64,000 nucleotides of DNA. Source: Pseudomonas paeninsulae. Its GTDB lineage: Bacteria; Pseudomonadota; Gammaproteobacteria; Pseudomonadales; Pseudomonadaceae. Below, one piece after another: positions 8,864 to 17,595 of this stretch; the stretch's first letter is position 1, and each line of letters opens with the position of its first letter. The position numbers and the translations under genes are program-made. The notes beneath the pieces were generated by a model. It made no database searches. It had not been told where the DNA came from and saw only the letters and a list, made by a program, of their open reading frames with translations. The stretch spans positions 2,964,501 through 3,028,500 of the forward strand of contig NZ_CP141799.1 of NCBI RefSeq assembly GCF_035621475.1, given 5' to 3'.

Positions 8864-10608
8864 TCGAAGATTGGCTACTGGGTTTATGGCCCCACTGGCT
8901 GCGCCCTTACTGGCTGCTGCTGGTGCCACTGCTGGCGGTGCTGCTCTGGCAACTCTGGCACCGGGAGAAACGCGCCGGGCGCTGGCAACTGCTGCTGCCG
9001 CCGGCGTTTCACGCGGCGCTGCTCAGCGGCGGCCGAGGTCGCACCAGCCGCCTGCCCTCGATCGCCCTCGGGCTGGCCTGGCTGCTGGCCCTGCTGGCGC
9101 TGTTTGGCCCCAGCTGGCAACGCCTGGAGCAGAGCAATCTGAAACCCGCCGACCCGCTGGTGATCATGCTCGAACTGACCCCACAGATGCTCGCCAGCGA
9201 CACTTCGCCCAACCGCCTGGAGCAGGCCAAACGCAAGCTGCTCGACCTGCTCCAGGCGCGCCGCGATGCGCAGACTGCAATCGTGGTCTTCGCCGGCAGC
9301 GCACACACCCTGGTGCCGCTATCCGACGACCTGGCCACCAGTCGCAACCTGCTCGAATCACTCAAACCCTCGATCATGCCCGAGCCCGGCCGGCGCGCGG
9401 ACCTGGCGCTGAACAAGGCGCTGCAACTGCTTGAACAGGGCGGCCAGGGCCAGGGCCGCATCCTCCTGATCGGCAGCGGCCTGGATCAGCAGGAACGCCT
9501 CGGTATCCGCCAGGCGCTCGGCAGCAACGGTGCACGCCTGCATATGCTTGGGATCGGCAGCACCGAGGGTGCGCCTATCGTTCAGGAAAACGGCTCGTTT
9601 CTCAAAGACGCCCAAGGCGCAATCCTCATCCCGCGCCTCGACAGCGCTGGCCTCGCCCGCTTCGCCCGACAGATCGGCGGGCGTTATCAGCAGGTCAGCC
9701 TGGATGACCGCGACCTGCGCAACCTCGGTCTGCTCGCGGCGCCCCAACAACTGCACCGCGACGGCGAACAGACGCGCCTGCAGGCCTGGGCCGATCAAGG
9801 CCACTGGCTGCTCCTGCCGCTGTTGCTGCTAGCCGCCTGCGCCGGCCGCCGCGGCTGGTTGTTCTGCCTGCCGCTACTGCTGCTCGGCGCACCGCAGACC
9901 AGCTACGCCTTCAGTTTTGACGACCTCTGGTGGCGCGCCGATCAACAAGGCCAGCGCCTGCTCGATGCGCAACGCCCGGGCGAAGCTGCCGAACGCTTCC
10001 AGGATCCGCAGTGGCAGGGTCTGGCGCTCTACCAGGCGGGCGATTACCCGGCCGCGGCCGAACGTTTCGCTCGCGGCGACAACGCCATCGCCCACTACAA
10101 CCGTGGCAACGCCCTGGCCCGCAGCAATGAACTCGAAGCCGCCCTGGATGCCTACAGCCAAGCCGTGGAATTGCAGCCGGACCTGCTCCCGGCGCAGAAC
10201 AACAAAACCCTGATCGAACAACTGTTGCAGCAAAACCAACAAGAGCAAAACCAGCAGCAAAATTCGCCAGAACAAGCGGACAGCATACCCACCCCACCGC
10301 AACCGCAGGCCGGGCCCGCGCAGCCTGATGCCGACAAACCGCCGCCCGCCTCCGGCCAAACCAGCCCGGGCGACGAGGAGCAAGCGCCCAGCCAGCCCAC
10401 GCCCGGCGACAGCGACAAGCCAACACCCAGCGAACCGGACGATGACCTCCAGAGCGAAGAACAAATCGCCAGCTCCGCGCCGCCCCTCGATAGCGAGCGG
10501 CGCCAGGCCCTGGAACAATGGCTGCGGCAAATCCCCGATGAACCCGGTGAATTACTGCGACGTAAATTCTGGTACGAACAGCAACAGCGTCAGGAACAAA
10601 AACGATGA
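8860..10608 (+). CDS. BatB/BatC-type protein: VWA domain fused to TPR region
   Basis: The 582 residues contain two N-terminal membrane segments, a VWA domain (about 85-290), a further hydrophobic stretch (HWLLLPLLLLAACAGRRGWL, about 308-327), TPR-like helices (about 350-455, NRGNALARSNELEAALDAYS) and a long Gln/Pro/Glu-rich low-complexity tail (about 455-560). It is therefore a fusion of the BatB and BatC roles. The position of the MIDAS DxSxS motif reads LEITP-like (VIMLELTPQMLASD), so the metal-binding Asp and Ser are missing. It overlaps both neighbours by ATGA, consistent with a coupled operon. Confidence 0.88.
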   Translation: MIEDWLLGLWPHWLRPYWLLLVPLLAVLLWQLWHREKRAGRWQLLLPPAFHAALLSGGRGRTSRLPSIALGLAWLLALLALFGPSWQRLEQSNLKPADPLVIMLELTPQMLASDTSPNRLEQAKRKLLDLLQARRDAQTAIVVFAGSAHTLVPLSDDLATSRNLLESLKPSIMPEPGRRADLALNKALQLLEQGGQGQGRILLIGSGLDQQERLGIRQALGSNGARLHMLGIGSTEGAPIVQENGSFLKDAQGAILIPRLDSAGLARFARQIGGRYQQVSLDDRDLRNLGLLAAPQQLHRDGEQTRLQAWADQGHWLLLPLLLLAACAGRRGWLFCLPLLLLGAPQTSYAFSFDDLWWRADQQGQRLLDAQRPGEAAERFQDPQWQGLALYQAGDYPAAAERFARGDNAIAHYNRGNALARSNELEAALDAYSQAVELQPDLLPAQNNKTLIEQLLQQNQQEQNQQQNSPEQADSIPTPPQPQAGPAQPDADKPPPASGQTSPGDEEQAPSQPTPGDSDKPTPSEPDDDLQSEEQIASSAPPLDSERRQALEQWLRQIPDEPGELLRRKFWYEQQQRQEQKR

Positions 10609-12248
10609 CCCGCCTGCTCTGCACCCTTCTCCTCAGCCTGCTGGCACTCCAGGTCAGCGCGCAAAGCTTCACCGCGAGCATCGACCGCGCCCGCCTGAGT
10701 GCCAGCGAAACCTTCGAACTGACCCTAGAATCCGACGACGCCACCCAATTCGGCAAACCCGACCTCAGCCCGCTCGACACCCTGTTCGAGGTACACGGCA
10801 GCCGCCAGGTCAATCGCCTGACCACGCTCAACGGCGAGTCCCGCGCCATCAACCGCTGGATCGTTACCCTGCAACCGAAACACAGCGGCTACGTGGTCGT
10901 GCCGCCGCTGAGCCTGGGCGAACTACGGACCCTGCCGATCAGCCTTCACGTACAGGAAGCCGGTAGCGACAGTGCGACGAGCAAACTGGCACCAGTATTC
11001 ATCGACGCCAGCCTGGACCAGGAAAGCGTCTACGTTCAGGAGCAGAGCGTGCTGACCCTGCGCATCTACCACTCCGTCTCGCTGTATGACGACAGCAGCC
11101 TGAGCCCACTGGAAATGCCCGAGGCACGCATCGAACCACTGGGCGAGCCGCGCACCTACGAAAAAGACATCAACGGCATCCGCCATGGCGTGATCGAACT
11201 GCGCTACGCGATCTTCCCCCAGCGTAGCGGCGAACTGACCATTCCCGCCCAGGCGTTCAGCGCCACCCTGGTCGACCGCGCCAACAGCAACGACTTCCAG
11301 CCATTCGGCCCGCGTCCCGGCAAGGTCGCACGGGTCAAGTCACCGGAGATCCCCCTGACGGTCAAAGCCAAGCCCGCCGGTTACCCGAGCGACGCCCCCT
11401 GGCTGCCGGCCCGCGCGCTGAGTCTGGCGGAAACCTGGAGCCCGCAACCGGACAGCGCCAAGGTCGGCGAATCGCTGACCCGCAGCTTGCTGCTCAAGGT
11501 CGATGGACTGTCCAGTGCACAACTCTCCCCCTTACCCGCAACCGCAGTCAAAGGCCTGCGGCGCTACCCGGACCAGCCGCAACTGGCCAACCAGATCAGC
11601 GACAGCGGCGTGATCGGCAGCCGCGAGGAACGCGAAGCCCTAGTGCCCAATCGCAGCGGACAATTCGAACTGCCAGCGGTAGAAATCGTCTGGTGGAATA
11701 CCCACGAAGATCGCCTGGAACGCACCAGCCTGCCGGCGCGCAGACTCGAGGTTGCGCCCGCCCCCGGCCTGGAAACAGAGCCGTTGCCCGACGAAACACC
11801 GTCCCAGGCCTGGGTCCAGGGCCCGACACTGTGGCCCTGGCAACTGAGCAGCGCCCTGTTGACCATCACGACTCTGCTTGGCTTCGGCCTCTGGTGGCAT
11901 GCCCGCCGCCAGCCAGCCATCGCCCGCGCCAACCAGACCGGCCCCAGCCCGCGCACCCTGCTCGACGACCTCAAGCGCGCCTGCCTGGCCAACGACTCGC
12001 AAGCCACCCGCCACGCCCTCGACGCCTGGGCCCGCCAACAACCGGAAACCCTGGCAGAAATGGCCGCCCGTTTCGTGCCGCTATCCGACGCCCTGGACGG
12101 CCTGAACGGCGCGCTCTACAGCGAAACCGGTCAGCACTGGCAAGGCGAAGACCTCTGGCGCGCCATCCGCACCCTCCCCAGCAACGAAGCCGGCAGCAAC
12201 ACCGCCACCCAGGAAACCAGCCCACTGCCACCGCTGTACCCGCGCTGA
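10605..12248 (+). CDS. BatD-like envelope protein
   Basis: This 547-residue protein begins with a signal peptide (MTRLLCTLLLSLLALQVSA, cut before QSFTASIDR). A large beta-rich periplasmic region of repeated Ig-like strands follows, with one membrane anchor near residue 420 (LSSALLTITTLLGFGLWW) and a cytoplasmic tail of about 110 residues. This is the layout of BatD (oxygen tolerance) proteins. It is the last gene of the moxR operon and starts on an ATGA overlap. Its job is presumably to hold the VWA proteins in a membrane complex; the precise activity is unknown for the family. Confidence 0.88.
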   Translation: MTRLLCTLLLSLLALQVSAQSFTASIDRARLSASETFELTLESDDATQFGKPDLSPLDTLFEVHGSRQVNRLTTLNGESRAINRWIVTLQPKHSGYVVVPPLSLGELRTLPISLHVQEAGSDSATSKLAPVFIDASLDQESVYVQEQSVLTLRIYHSVSLYDDSSLSPLEMPEARIEPLGEPRTYEKDINGIRHGVIELRYAIFPQRSGELTIPAQAFSATLVDRANSNDFQPFGPRPGKVARVKSPEIPLTVKAKPAGYPSDAPWLPARALSLAETWSPQPDSAKVGESLTRSLLLKVDGLSSAQLSPLPATAVKGLRRYPDQPQLANQISDSGVIGSREEREALVPNRSGQFELPAVEIVWWNTHEDRLERTSLPARRLEVAPAPGLETEPLPDETPSQAWVQGPTLWPWQLSSALLTITTLLGFGLWWHARRQPAIARANQTGPSPRTLLDDLKRACLANDSQATRHALDAWARQQPETLAEMAARFVPLSDALDGLNGALYSETGQHWQGEDLWRAIRTLPSNEAGSNTATQETSPLPPLYPR

Positions 12249-12270
12249 ACAGCAGGGTCTCAACCACGCG

Positions 12271-12450
12271 CAATGGCGGACAACATCCGCTCAAAAAATC
12301 AAAAACATTGCGCCGAGGTCACGGAGCGCCGCCCGGACCCTCACACAATATCAACCACACAGCTACATCCTGTAGGAGGCGCGACCTCGCGGCGACAGCG
12401 GACATTGTTCGCCCAACAATCAAAAGCATCGCGCCGGCTCGGCCCTGCCA
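12271..12450. repeat. REP-type repeat copies left of the RAYT gene
   Basis: Two pieces of one repeat family lie between batD and the RAYT gene. At 12271-12342 there is a GGCGGACAACATCCGC-like hairpin followed by CGCCGAGGTCACGGAGCGCC. At 12371-12450 there is TGTAGGAGGCGCGACCTCGC followed by CAACAATCAAAAGCATCGCG. The same order of pieces recurs right of the gene (12933-13087), so the transposase gene sits between direct copies. Other members lie at 15252-15318, 33506-33662 and, in reverse, 39895-39989. Confidence 0.8.
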
Positions 12451-12466
12451 CAAAAACACACTGTCA

Positions 12467-12913
12467 CTACAGCCAAACTGCATCCCAATGCGAATACAGC
12501 CCGGCACGCTCCACTAAGCCGGCACGCACAGGATTGGCAACGATGTAACGTGCCACGGCCTGTAAGTCCTCATCTCGGCGCAGGGCCCGATCATGAAAAC
12601 CATCCTGCCAGACGGATCGCCCCACTCGCTTCCCAGACAAAGATTTTACCCGCCCGATCAAATGCGAAAGTGATCCCTGCTTCAACTCCAGCAGCCAATG
12701 CAGATGATCTGGCATGACCACAAACGCCAAGGTCTGATGTGAGCCCCTGGCTTGGTCCTCCCGCATAGTGCCTATCAACATCCGCGCCATATCAAAGTCG
12801 TCGAAGAGCGGGAGACGATCGCGAGTTACCGCAGTAACAAGATAGATCCGCCCAACCTCCGACCAACGCCCCGCACGTAGCCGCCGAGACGCGGGTGAAC
12901 TGTCCTTTAGCAT
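12467..12913 (-). CDS. REP-associated tyrosine transposase (RAYT, Y1_Tnp/IS200-like)
   Basis: This 148-residue single-stranded-DNA transposase belongs to the HUH/Y1 superfamily and is domesticated to spread REP palindromes. The start chosen is the ATG at 12913 (MLKDSSPASRRLRAGRWSE), preceded by GGAAAGGA; an ATG at 12943 would place that Shine-Dalgarno inside the gene. Seen motifs are GRIYLVTAVTRDRLPLF, the HUH pair in VVMPDHLHWLLEL (about 70-82), WQDGFHDRALRRDEDL and the catalytic-tyrosine helix VARYIVANPVRAGLV (about 120-134). It is flanked on both sides by copies of a GC-rich palindromic repeat. The length is normal for the family, so it is probably intact. Confidence 0.92.
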   Translation of the reverse strand: MLKDSSPASRRLRAGRWSEVGRIYLVTAVTRDRLPLFDDFDMARMLIGTMREDQARGSHQTLAFVVMPDHLHWLLELKQGSLSHLIGRVKSLSGKRVGRSVWQDGFHDRALRRDEDLQAVARYIVANPVRAGLVERAGLYSHWDAVWL

Positions 12914-12932
12914 GATGGATTCCTTTCCAAAA

Positions 12933-13087
12933 ACCCAAAACATCGCGCCGAGGTCACGGAGCGCCGCCCGGACCCTCCAACAAAAGCGGCCAGTACCGCG
13001 ACCCCTTGTAGGAGGCGCGACCTCGCGGCGATGGCGGACAACGTCCGCCCAACAATCAAAAGCATCGCACTGAGATCAGCCCTCCCG
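12933..13087. repeat. REP-type repeat copies right of the RAYT gene
   Basis: The segment 12933-12978 (ACATCGCGCCGAGGTCACGG and following bases) and the segment 13006-13087 (TGTAGGAGGCGCGACCTCGC, then the GGCGGACAACGTCCGCC hairpin) repeat what lies left of the RAYT gene in the same orientation. The first copy overlaps the RAYT ribosome-binding region. The second copy ends just before the wbpM stop codon, so it may also serve as the 3' end of the O-antigen transcript. Confidence 0.8.
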
Positions 13088-13113
13088 CAAAAGCAGCACC
13101 GAAAATCCGCTGA

Positions 13114-15120
13114 CTAAGGCTCAACCCGCCGTTGCAGGTGTATCCAATCTACGATCTCACCTTCAGGTGCATAACCGCTCACGGTTTCACGCAACAGTTG
13201 GCGCACGCGGTCGTAGTCGTCGCGCTCAACCGCATTGAGCAGATCGGCCAAGACCTTCTTGAAGACCTCCCAAGACAGGCATTCCTCGTTGGCCCTCATG
13301 ATCATCGGATGATTAGTTGGACTGACGTTATCGCCTATCAACAACTCCTCATACAATTTCTCGCCAGGGCGCAAACCGGTGAACTCGATGGAGATATCAC
13401 CGTGAGGGTTCTTCTCCGAGCGCACGCTGAGGCCACTGAGATGAATCATCTTCTCCGCCAACTCGACGATTCTCACCGGCTGGCCCATGTCCAGCACGAA
13501 CACATCGCCGCCCTGCCCCATGGCGCCGGCCTGAATCACCAACTGAGCAGCCTCGGGAATGGTCATGAAATAACGGGTGATATTCGGGTGGGTTACCGTC
13601 ACTGGGCCACCCCGACGAATCTGATCATGGAACCGTGGAATCACCGAGCCCGAAGAGCCCAAAACGTTGCCGAAACGCACCATGGTGAAACGGGTCGTAT
13701 TGACTTGATGCACACCATCTTCACTTCTGAACAACACCGGAGCGGGCTCCGCGCTCAAGGCCTGCAGCACCATCTCGGCCAGACGTTTGGTGCTGCCCAT
13801 CACATTGGTCGGGCGCACGGCTTTATCGGTGGAGATCAGCACGAAGTGCTCAACCCCGGCCTTCACCGCCGCCTGAGCGGTGAAGGTGGAGCCCAGCACA
13901 TTATTCAACACACCCTCGGCGATGTTGTGCTCAACCATCGGCACATGCTTGTAGGCCGCAGCGTGGTACACAGTATTCACCGCCCAGGTGCGCATCACGT
14001 CGAACAAACGCCCGGCATTGCGGATCGAACCCAGGATCGGCACCAAACGCACAGGCAGAGACTCGCGCCGAATGCGTTGCTCCAGCTCGCTGTGAATGCT
14101 GTAAAGATTGAATTCGCTGTGCTCGAACAACAACAAGGTCGTCGGCCCTGTGGCTACGATCTGCCGGCACAGTTCCGAGCCAATAGAACCACCCGCGCCG
14201 GTCACCATCACCACCTGGCCACGGATGCAACGCTCGAACAACGCCTGCTGCGGTGGCACCGCATCGCGCCCGAGCAGGTCGGCGATGTCCACTTCCTGCA
14301 CATCATCGACCTTGACCCGACCACTGGCCAGATCCATAAACCCAGGGACACTGCGCACATGCAGTGGATAGTGCTCTAACAGCTCCAAAATCTCGCGACG
14401 GCGAACCCGGCTAGCCGAAGGAATCGCCAGCAGAATCTCGTCGGCGCCCGTTTCATCGACCAACTGCTGGATATGCTTGGAGGTGTAGACCCGCAGCCCG
14501 GCGATCACCCGGTTGGCAATATTTGAATCGTCATCAATGAAGGCCACCGGTCGCATACCCCGGCCCAACCGCAACGCAGCAACCAACTGGTTGCCAGCCG
14601 CGCCAGCACCATATATCGCCACCTTAGGCAAACTGCTATCACGCCCCTTGAGCCAAGTAGGTTTATCCGATGAATACCAGTCGCCCATAAAGTACTGGCG
14701 CATGACAAGCCGCAGCCCACCAATCATCACCAGGCTCAACCACCAATAGTTGAACACCATCGAACGGGGAATCAGCTTGGGCGCGCCCTGATGCCAGTAC
14801 ACCGCCAATGCCAGGAGCAAGGCCGACAGCGTGACCGCCTTGCCGATGGCAAGCAGCGCATCGTTGCCGAAATAACGCATCACCGCCCGGTACATACCGA
14901 AGCGCACAAATAGCGGAATGGCGATGAGCGGTGCGGAGATGAAAAGCCACGCATGACCATCAAAAGGCTCGATACTCTCCGAATCGCCTAAACGCACGAC
15001 AAAGGCTAGCCACAGCGCTATCCAGACCAGCACCACGTCCATGGTCACCTGAATCAGTCGTTTATGCCGTCGTGGCAGATTGACCAGACGGCTGCGCAAT
15101 TTCTCGGCAAGTCTCAACAC
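13114..15120 (-). CDS. wbpM: WbpM: membrane UDP-GlcNAc C4,6-dehydratase
   Basis: This 668-residue inner-membrane protein converts UDP-GlcNAc to UDP-4-keto-6-deoxy-GlcNAc, the precursor of D-QuiNAc and D-FucNAc. Four N-terminal membrane segments (about residues 20-130) are followed by a first Rossmann motif (VAIYGAGAAGNQLV, about 168-181) and the catalytic SDR domain with VTGAGGSIGSELCRQI near 307. The catalytic triad is of the WbpM type: STDKAVRPTNVMGSTKR, with Met in place of the usual SDR tyrosine and Lys four residues on. The length equals P. aeruginosa WbpM (about 665). As in P. aeruginosa it closes the O-antigen cluster, downstream of wbpL, here with one extra acyltransferase gene between. 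Confidence 0.95.
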   Translation of the reverse strand: MLRLAEKLRSRLVNLPRRHKRLIQVTMDVVLVWIALWLAFVVRLGDSESIEPFDGHAWLFISAPLIAIPLFVRFGMYRAVMRYFGNDALLAIGKAVTLSALLLALAVYWHQGAPKLIPRSMVFNYWWLSLVMIGGLRLVMRQYFMGDWYSSDKPTWLKGRDSSLPKVAIYGAGAAGNQLVAALRLGRGMRPVAFIDDDSNIANRVIAGLRVYTSKHIQQLVDETGADEILLAIPSASRVRRREILELLEHYPLHVRSVPGFMDLASGRVKVDDVQEVDIADLLGRDAVPPQQALFERCIRGQVVMVTGAGGSIGSELCRQIVATGPTTLLLFEHSEFNLYSIHSELEQRIRRESLPVRLVPILGSIRNAGRLFDVMRTWAVNTVYHAAAYKHVPMVEHNIAEGVLNNVLGSTFTAQAAVKAGVEHFVLISTDKAVRPTNVMGSTKRLAEMVLQALSAEPAPVLFRSEDGVHQVNTTRFTMVRFGNVLGSSGSVIPRFHDQIRRGGPVTVTHPNITRYFMTIPEAAQLVIQAGAMGQGGDVFVLDMGQPVRIVELAEKMIHLSGLSVRSEKNPHGDISIEFTGLRPGEKLYEELLIGDNVSPTNHPMIMRANEECLSWEVFKKVLADLLNAVERDDYDRVRQLLRETVSGYAPEGEIVDWIHLQRRVEP

Positions 15121-15251
15121 AACAACACCTCAATCCTTGGAGCATGAAAACCAGCGAGGTAAAGCCCTCCGCCGGGTAAAACCATGACTATTGATCGGAA
15201 AGCCTAACAGCGAATGCCTGTCAGCTACATAAGCAAAGCACGCCGCCCCCC

Positions 15252-15318
15252 TGTAGGAGGCGCGCCCCGCGGCGATGGCGGACACCGTCCGCCCAACAAT
15301 CAAAAGCATCGCACCGCC
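15252..15318. repeat. REP-type repeat copy upstream of wbpM
   Basis: A copy of the RAYT-linked family sits in the 271-bp gap between the NeuD-like gene and wbpM: TGTAGGAGGCGCGCCCCGCG, then GGCGGACACCGTCCGCC (hairpin), then CCAACAATCAAAAGCATCGC. It separates wbpM from the rest of the operon and could affect read-through. The remaining bases of the gap show no gene. Confidence 0.75.
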
Positions 15319-15391
15319 ATCCACACTAAACAGCATGCAAGGCACATCCAGCGATCAAAGCCAGGTCACATGCCCAAAAAACACTCACGAC

Positions 15392-15973
15392 CTAGTTAGC
15401 TAGCAATACCGTACCGGGCGCACATACCATCCCGGCGCCAACCACAACCTGATACCCCGCGCTACACCCTGCCTGTAACCAAGCCCGAGCGCCAACCTGA
15501 ACCCCGCCGGCCAACTGAACACCGACCCCAAGATGAGCAAAATCGCCAAGACTGGCATCATGATCGACTGTTGCATTGGCATTGACGATAGCTGCCTCGC
15601 CAATCGTCGCATCGACGCCCACCATCGCCAGCGCCATTATTGCCGTGCCCGCGCCAATGGTTGCGCTAGGACTCACGCAGGCTCGGGGGTGCACCACCGT
15701 TACCAGCGGCAGCCCAGCTGTAAGAATGGCCTTGACGCACTGTTCACGCATGGCGTTATTGCCAATCGCCGCAATGGCTCCTCCTACCTGAACCTCCAGC
15801 GCAGCCAACCCCGCTACATTGGTTACCACCGGCCAGCCAAAACTCTCGCTCAGCTCAGGCCAACGGTCATCGGCAAAAGCGATCCGCTGCCATTCGCCAC
15901 TCAACAGCGCCGCCTCTGCAACCGCCTTACCGTGCCCGCCTGCTCCGACGATCAGTAATGTTCGCCCACTCAT
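15392..15973 (-). CDS. NeuD/PglD-family sugar acyltransferase
   Basis: This 193-residue protein has an N-terminal nucleotide-sugar binding fold (LLIVGAGGHGKAVAEAAL, about 5-22) and a C-terminal left-handed beta-helix of hexapeptide repeats (about 95-193). The conserved catalytic histidine lies in NANATVDHDASLGDFAHLG. NeuD/PglD proteins acetylate sugars or amino sugars with acetyl-CoA. The start overlaps the wbpL stop by 4 bp, so the two are coupled. Its place between wbpL and wbpM suggests it modifies the first sugar of the O unit or a WbpM-derived amino sugar (as PglD does after PglF). No matching UDP-sugar aminotransferase is present, which leaves the substrate open. Confidence 0.85.
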   Translation of the reverse strand: MSGRTLLIVGAGGHGKAVAEAALLSGEWQRIAFADDRWPELSESFGWPVVTNVAGLAALEVQVGGAIAAIGNNAMREQCVKAILTAGLPLVTVVHPRACVSPSATIGAGTAIMALAMVGVDATIGEAAIVNANATVDHDASLGDFAHLGVGVQLAGGVQVGARAWLQAGCSAGYQVVVGAGMVCAPGTVLLAN

Positions 15974-17007
15974 GTCCGCTGCTCCAACTCACCAGCATGG
16001 TATTTCACCGCCAGGCCCAGCAAAGGCAGATAAGCGATCAACAGCCCCAGCAAACCATCTATCCCGCCAAGACCAACCCAAAGCGCAATAGGTAACAGCC
16101 AGAGAAGATTGATGCCACCCACAATAAGAGTCACCGGCAAATGCCGACCGAAGCGGCGCGAAGCATACTGATAGGCATGGCTGCGGTGGGCCTCATAAAC
16201 TTTGTCACCGCGCAACAGCCGGCGCAGCAAGGTAAAGGTGGCATCAACGATGAACACCCCGAGCAGGATCAACCAACTCCACAGCAACTGCGGCGCCACC
16301 CAGGCTGCCTGCAGAGACAATACCCCCAGGGTTATCCCGAGAAAGCCACTGCCCGCATCGCCCATAAAGATGCGTGCCGGCGGGAAGTTCCAGAACAAAA
16401 AACCCGCAACCGCAGCCGCCAGCAACATAGGCATAACCCAAGCCGTAAGTTGAGCTGAGCCAGCGAAGCCCAACAGCGCATACAACAATGCACCACCCAG
16501 GCACACACAAATGGCTTCGACACTGGCAATCCCGTCGATGCCATCCATGAAGTTATACAGATTCAGCAACCACACCAGATACACCGCGGCCAGCACATGA
16601 CCAAGCCACCCCAGATGAAAGGTGAAACCGAACAGAACCACCGGCGGCAAGCCACCCAACCAGAACAGCGCCCAGATAGCTGCAGAAAAATGCCCAAGCA
16701 AACGCCAGCGCGCGGCGATATGTCCATGATCATCGAGAAAGCCCAACACAGCGATGCCCGCACCAGCACCCAACAACGCCCAAGCCAATGGCCACGCAAT
16801 AAGGTCCATACCGGCCATCAATGGCAAGACCAGCAGAAAGCTCACCACGATAGCCACGCCACCGCCCCGCGGCGTCGGCACCGAGTGCGAACTACGGGCA
16901 TTGGGGATATCCATCAGGCTGCGGGCCAGGGCATAGCGACGCAAAACCCAGGTCAAAAAAAACGAAACGCCAGCAATAGCCGGCAACCACCACCAAATTA
17001 TCATCAA
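15970..17007 (-). CDS. wbpL: WbpL: undecaprenyl-phosphate HexNAc-1-phosphate transferase
   Basis: This 345-residue polytopic inner-membrane enzyme of the MraY/WecA superfamily has about ten membrane segments. It starts O-unit synthesis by moving a sugar-1-phosphate (D-FucNAc or D-QuiNAc for WbpL) to undecaprenyl phosphate. Motifs seen are LGFLDDHGHIAARWR (about 87-101), the catalytic NLYNFMDGIDGIAS (about 150-163), RIFMGDAGSGFLG (about 213-225) and the cytoplasmic histidine cluster YEAHRSHAYQ (about 273-282). The first gene upstream on the same strand is the yefM-yoeB module, 325 bp away, so wbpL may have its own promoter or depend on read-through. Confidence 0.94.
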   Translation of the reverse strand: MMIIWWWLPAIAGVSFFLTWVLRRYALARSLMDIPNARSSHSVPTPRGGGVAIVVSFLLVLPLMAGMDLIAWPLAWALLGAGAGIAVLGFLDDHGHIAARWRLLGHFSAAIWALFWLGGLPPVVLFGFTFHLGWLGHVLAAVYLVWLLNLYNFMDGIDGIASVEAICVCLGGALLYALLGFAGSAQLTAWVMPMLLAAAVAGFLFWNFPPARIFMGDAGSGFLGITLGVLSLQAAWVAPQLLWSWLILLGVFIVDATFTLLRRLLRGDKVYEAHRSHAYQYASRRFGRHLPVTLIVGGINLLWLLPIALWVGLGGIDGLLGLLIAYLPLLGLAVKYHAGELEQRT

Positions 17008-17331
17008 AAATCAACGTCCTGAGTCAGCAAAAAAACCATGTGCCCATTAACTGTGTTGAGTGGCGCATTCGTAGGGTGCTTTTGTAGGGCGGGTTAGCCG
17101 CGCAGCTGCGTAACCCGCTAACGGATACGGCGGAAACCAGATTAATCGTCGCAAAAATGGTGGGTTACGCCTGCGGCTAACCCATACGTGAAGGGTTACC
17201 CACGCAACACGTAACGGGTACAGAGCCAAAAAGGTCGTATTCCTGTTAAGGGCTGATAGTGATCACTGTAAATGCGAACTCAGCACTACACCGACTTACA
17301 ACAAAACCGACACAAAAATAGGTTGCCAAAA
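17008..17331. repeat. Paired GGGTTAGC/TAACCC repeat element upstream of wbpL
   Basis: The gap between yoeB and wbpL holds no gene. It contains a composite palindromic element at about 17083-17215: GTAGGGCGGGTTAGCCGCGC with its own inverted arm GCGTAACCCGC, then GGTGGGTTACGCCTGCGGCT and further TAACCC arms. The same type of element lies at 36306-36450, beyond the other end of the O-antigen genes. Short reading frames within it are translations of the repeat. Confidence 0.7.
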
Positions 17332-17595
17332 TCAGTAGTGATAGCGGCACTGCACGATCTGTAATGCGCCATCATCAACCGTATAGACCAGCCGGTGCTC
17401 CTCGCTGATGCGGCGCGACCAGAAGCCACTCAGGTTGTGCTTGAGCGGCTCAGGCTTGCCTATACCCTCGAACGGGCTGCGCTGAGCATCCTTGATCAGT
17501 AGGTTGATTCGTTTGAGTCCGGCCTTGTCGTTCTGTTGAAACCAGAGATAGTCGTCCCACGCCTCGGGCGTGAAGAGAATGTTCACGCCTATCAC
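17332..17595 (-). CDS. yoeB: YoeB-family toxin (ribosome-dependent mRNA endonuclease)
   Basis: This 87-residue RelE-superfamily toxin cleaves mRNA in the ribosomal A site. It matches YoeB along its whole length: FTPEAWDDYLWFQQNDK, INLLIKDAQRSPFEGIGKPE, then LKHNLSGFWSRRISEEHRLV and the C-terminal QCRYHY. The catalytic residues known for YoeB (Glu46, Arg65, His83, Tyr84) have clear counterparts in the GIGKPEPLK, SRRI and RYHY segments. It overlaps yefM by ATGA (17592-17595), the usual antitoxin-first arrangement. Confidence 0.95.
   Translation of the reverse strand: MIGVNILFTPEAWDDYLWFQQNDKAGLKRINLLIKDAQRSPFEGIGKPEPLKHNLSGFWSRRISEEHRLVYTVDDGALQIVQCRYHY

Noticed and set aside
13132-14379. 415-codon plus-strand frame opposite wbpM
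   Set aside because: Histidine-rich shadow of wbpM, which has clear catalytic motifs on the other strand.
17047-17229. 60-codon minus-strand frame
   Set aside because: Translation of the GGGTTAGC/TAACCC repeat; no protein family.
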